Source: Oscillospiraceae bacterium (GTDB lineage: Bacteria; Bacillota_A; Clostridia; Oscillospirales; Oscillospiraceae). Taken from it: a stretch of DNA of 12,948 nucleotides. The position numbers were made by a program, and so were the translations under genes. Below, in pieces: positions 10,910 to 12,948 of the stretch. The notes below the pieces were generated by a model. It searched no databases and was not told the DNA's origin. It saw nothing but the letters and a program-made list of their open reading frames with translations. The stretch is taken from assembly GCA_017415945.1 (NCBI GenBank), contig JAFQDR010000145.1:1-12948 (forward strand), in the 5' to 3' direction. Position 1 is the stretch's first letter; each line of letters begins with the position of its first letter.

Positions 10910-12948
10910 ATGAGAAAGAGAGTGCTTTCTTTTCTATTAGCGGTGACGCTGATGGTGAGTCTGCTGCCTGTGTCTGTGGCAGCTGCGGATGCGGACTTTG
11001 AAGCGGAAGTGAAATCGGCGGTTTCCCAAATGCTCAAGGACTACGCCAAAAAGGTGGATCAGCCCAATGCGGATGATGAGGCTTTTAACGATTACTTTAT
11101 CCATGCCTTTTTCGGCAACGGCAAAAAGATGACCCTGTCCGAAAAGAGCCCCATGACCGCTGCGCTTTTCAATTCCTGCCTGCTGCAGGAGGCCTTGACT
11201 ACGGAAATCACCGCGGCGATTTTGAAGATGCAGGAGCTGCGCAAGGATCGTCTTTATGGGTATGGCAGCACCAATTGGCATAATTACCTGTACAGCTATT
11301 ATGCCACAGGTTATCTGAAAAAGGGAGAAAAGACATATAGTGGGTCTGTTGGTAAATTGATGAAACCGACCAATCCGGGAGGAACATCCCAGCACTTTAC
11401 AGGCGTCGGGAATGAAAATGACAAGCTTCAGACTCTGCTGACCGGTGGTTTGAATACGTCCTTTGAGCTGAACAAAATTCAGCTGGTTGACGGAAAGGCA
11501 ACCTATTCCGTAGCGATTCAATTGTCAGATACCTTCGATTTCACCGGTACCTATGATGATGTTGCCAATCAGGGCTACGATACCTCCAAGGATGAGACAC
11601 TGAAGGATTTTGGCTGGCTCATGACCTTTATGGGCATCGATGAGTTTGACTGGTCCTTCAAAACCACGCTCCGCGTAGAGGTTCCCTTTGTCTGCGACCA
11701 CATTGACCACAATTATCGTTGGGTGATGGATCTGAGCAGCTTGACGTTCCGCTCGGAAGACGGAAACGGATTTGATCGAAACGAGACAACTCGACAGGAA
11801 TATTTGGATAAAACCACATACAGCGAACCTACGATCCGATATTATTATACGATCGATAAGCCTGCCTTTCTGTCTCATGACCGTCCGTGGGTTATGGAGT
11901 GGGATCAAATTGGTCTGAACACCCATCAATTCAGTGCCGCAAGTGCGACCTTGTACGCACAGATCTATAATTTTGTTTGGCTGACATTTAGTCACAAGGT
12001 GCCCTTAGGGGACGGAACCGAAAAAGCTTTGACCGTTTTATTGGGTGTGAAAGTCGCAGGGAAGTTCAAATACCACAGCACCCACCGTTATACCACTATG
12101 CTGGAAAATGTGGTGAATGAAGACGGAACCAACATGATCTACATTTCTATTTACGACCATGATTTGGGAGAAACGGTGCTGCCACCCGAGCCTATGAATG
12201 ATCTGTATTACAAGCTGCCCGATGAGAAAACGCAGACCAGAAAGGACAGTGCTTCTCAACTGGCCAATGGGATGGACCTCATCCTTGGCAGCATTGGCAC
12301 AAAAAGCAGCGGATGGCTCAAGGGAAGTACCAAAGGACTGGAAGTACGTATTTGGGAAAACGGCAAAAATCCCGTGCCCGATGTGGGAGTTCCTGTGGAG
12401 CCTACCTGTACCGAGCAGGGCGGGATGCAGCACAAATGTGAGGACTGCGGCTGCGATTATCTCACCGAAACTATTCCTGCCTTGGGGCACAGCTATGGCG
12501 AATACGTTCCCGATAACAACCCGAGCTGCGTGGAGGATGCTACCAAGACTCGCACCTGCACCCGTTGCGGCGAGAAGGACAGTGTCGCCATTCCCGATAC
12601 CGCCCTCGGTCACAGCTTCGGGGAGTATGTCTATGATAACAACGCATCCTGCACCGCCGACGGCACACAGACCCGCAAGTGCACCGTTTGCGGAGAAAAA
12701 GATACCGTAACCGCACCCGACACCGCAACGGGACACAGCTATGAGTCAGCTGTTACCGAGCCCACTTACACCGAGCAGGGCTACACCACATATACCTGCA
12801 CCGTCTGCGGGGACAGTTACAAGGATGATTACACCGACGTAAAGCAGCACAGCTATGTGGGCGTGGTGACCGAGCCCACCTGCACCGCACAGGGCTTCAC
12901 CACCTATACCTGTTCCGAATGCGGCGACAGCTATGTGGATGATTATAC
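10910..12948 (+). CDS. Large secreted protein with unrecognised N-terminal region and Cys-rich GHSY repeats (3' end outside window)
   Basis: At least 679 codons are open to the window edge with no stop. A classic signal peptide begins MRKRVLSFLLAV, with a hydrophobic core to about residue 22 and probable cleavage near the AAA-D site (about 24-26). Residues about 27-494 form a region I cannot assign. It is rich in aromatic residues and Asp, with segments that look like beta structure and only scattered Cys. From residue 495 there are repeats of 38-41 residues, each with a CxxCG knuckle, usually one Cys about 12 residues earlier (Tyr in unit 4), and a closing GHSY/GHSF/QHSY. Similar repeats occur in many exported proteins of gut Clostridia (from memory). 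A role as surface or extracellular adhesin or enzyme stalk is inference. The start is fixed by a GGAGG site 7 bases upstream. No sorting signal or anchor is visible in the part present. Confidence 0.88.
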   Translation, partial: MRKRVLSFLLAVTLMVSLLPVSVAAADADFEAEVKSAVSQMLKDYAKKVDQPNADDEAFNDYFIHAFFGNGKKMTLSEKSPMTAALFNSCLLQEALTTEITAAILKMQELRKDRLYGYGSTNWHNYLYSYYATGYLKKGEKTYSGSVGKLMKPTNPGGTSQHFTGVGNENDKLQTLLTGGLNTSFELNKIQLVDGKATYSVAIQLSDTFDFTGTYDDVANQGYDTSKDETLKDFGWLMTFMGIDEFDWSFKTTLRVEVPFVCDHIDHNYRWVMDLSSLTFRSEDGNGFDRNETTRQEYLDKTTYSEPTIRYYYTIDKPAFLSHDRPWVMEWDQIGLNTHQFSAASATLYAQIYNFVWLTFSHKVPLGDGTEKALTVLLGVKVAGKFKYHSTHRYTTMLENVVNEDGTNMIYISIYDHDLGETVLPPEPMNDLYYKLPDEKTQTRKDSASQLANGMDLILGSIGTKSSGWLKGSTKGLEVRIWENGKNPVPDVGVPVEPTCTEQGGMQHKCEDCGCDYLTETIPALGHSYGEYVPDNNPSCVEDATKTRTCTRCGEKDSVAIPDTALGHSFGEYVYDNNASCTADGTQTRKCTVCGEKDTVTAPDTATGHSYESAVTEPTYTEQGYTTYTCTVCGDSYKDDYTDVKQHSYVGVVTEPTCTAQGFTTYTCSECGDSYVDDY
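12392..12948 (+). repeat. Tandem Cys-rich repeats within the secreted protein gene (five visible units)
   Basis: Units: 12392-12496 (35 codons), 12497-12619 (41), 12620-12742 (41), 12743-12856 (38) and 12857 to the window end (partial). Units 2 and 3 are one subtype (GEYV-DNN-SC...TRxCTxCGEKD...DTAxGHS). Units 4 and 5 are another (VTEPTxT-QGxTTYTCxxCGDSY-DDY), and unit 1 is a diverged relative of the second. Each holds CxxCG plus a closing His in (G/Q)HSY/F, a pattern that could bind a metal, though this is not shown. In unit 4 the first Cys is replaced by Tyr. Confidence 0.85.

Noticed and set aside
12392..12948. Tandem repeats resembling a CRISPR or minisatellite array
   Set aside because: Units vary in length by whole codons, keep the reading frame and conserve protein residues rather than bases, so they are protein repeats.
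1..12948. A mobile element, phage region, toxin-antitoxin pair or defence island
   Set aside because: No transposase, integrase, tRNA-linked attachment site, terminal inverted repeats flanking genes, or defence-type domains were seen on either strand.

Overview
The window looks like chromosomal DNA of a mid-GC anaerobic Firmicute, most likely class Clostridia and probably the Oscillospirales/Ruminococcaceae group. The evidence is the set of families: a membrane pyrophosphatase, a PdaB-type deacetylase, an FHA-SEDS fusion, a T-box leader, an Nbp35-like Mrp, and a secreted protein with Cys-rich GHSY repeats. Strong GGAGG ribosome sites and sigma-A-type promoters fit. The taxonomic call is inference; no rRNA or other marker gene is present.

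Left part (1-3161): the N-terminal part of a membrane-bound proton/sodium-pumping pyrophosphatase (minus strand, cut by the window edge) has its own promoter. Upstream of it on the same strand is a secreted or anchored NodB-family polysaccharide deacetylase resembling sporulation protein PdaB. It is divergent from a pyridoxal/pyridoxamine kinase gene that ends in a clear terminator. Next comes a small AT-richer gene for a membrane-anchored protein of unknown function, interrupted by one in-frame TAA; I read it as a recent pseudogene or a sequence error.

Middle part (3160-8104, minus strand): a three-gene operon transcribed from a strong promoter at about 8143-8171. It encodes (i) an FHA domain fused to a SEDS (FtsW/RodA/SpoVE) glycan polymerase, (ii) a compact class B penicillin-binding transpeptidase, overlapping the first gene by ATGA, and (iii) a duplicated-ATPase ABC-F protein. 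A bidirectional terminator closes it. The first two genes form a SEDS-bPBP peptidoglycan synthase pair, and the FHA domain suggests control by Ser/Thr phosphorylation.

Right part (8233-12948, plus strand): a TTGACA promoter leads into a well-formed T-box riboswitch, with probable specifier AUC (Ile), that controls ilvE, the branched-chain aminotransferase. After an intrinsic terminator and a small double-palindrome dispersed repeat come a monocistronic Mrp/Nbp35-type Fe-S carrier ATPase and then a large secreted protein. That protein has an unrecognised N-terminal region of about 470 residues and at least five Cys-rich repeats of about 40 residues, and it runs off the window end.

I found no mobile element, CRISPR array, RNA gene, phage or defence system. 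Most of the window is core metabolism and cell-wall genes. The points most worth following up are the FHA-SEDS/PBP operon, the Cys-repeat surface protein, the nonsense-interrupted gene and the T-box.
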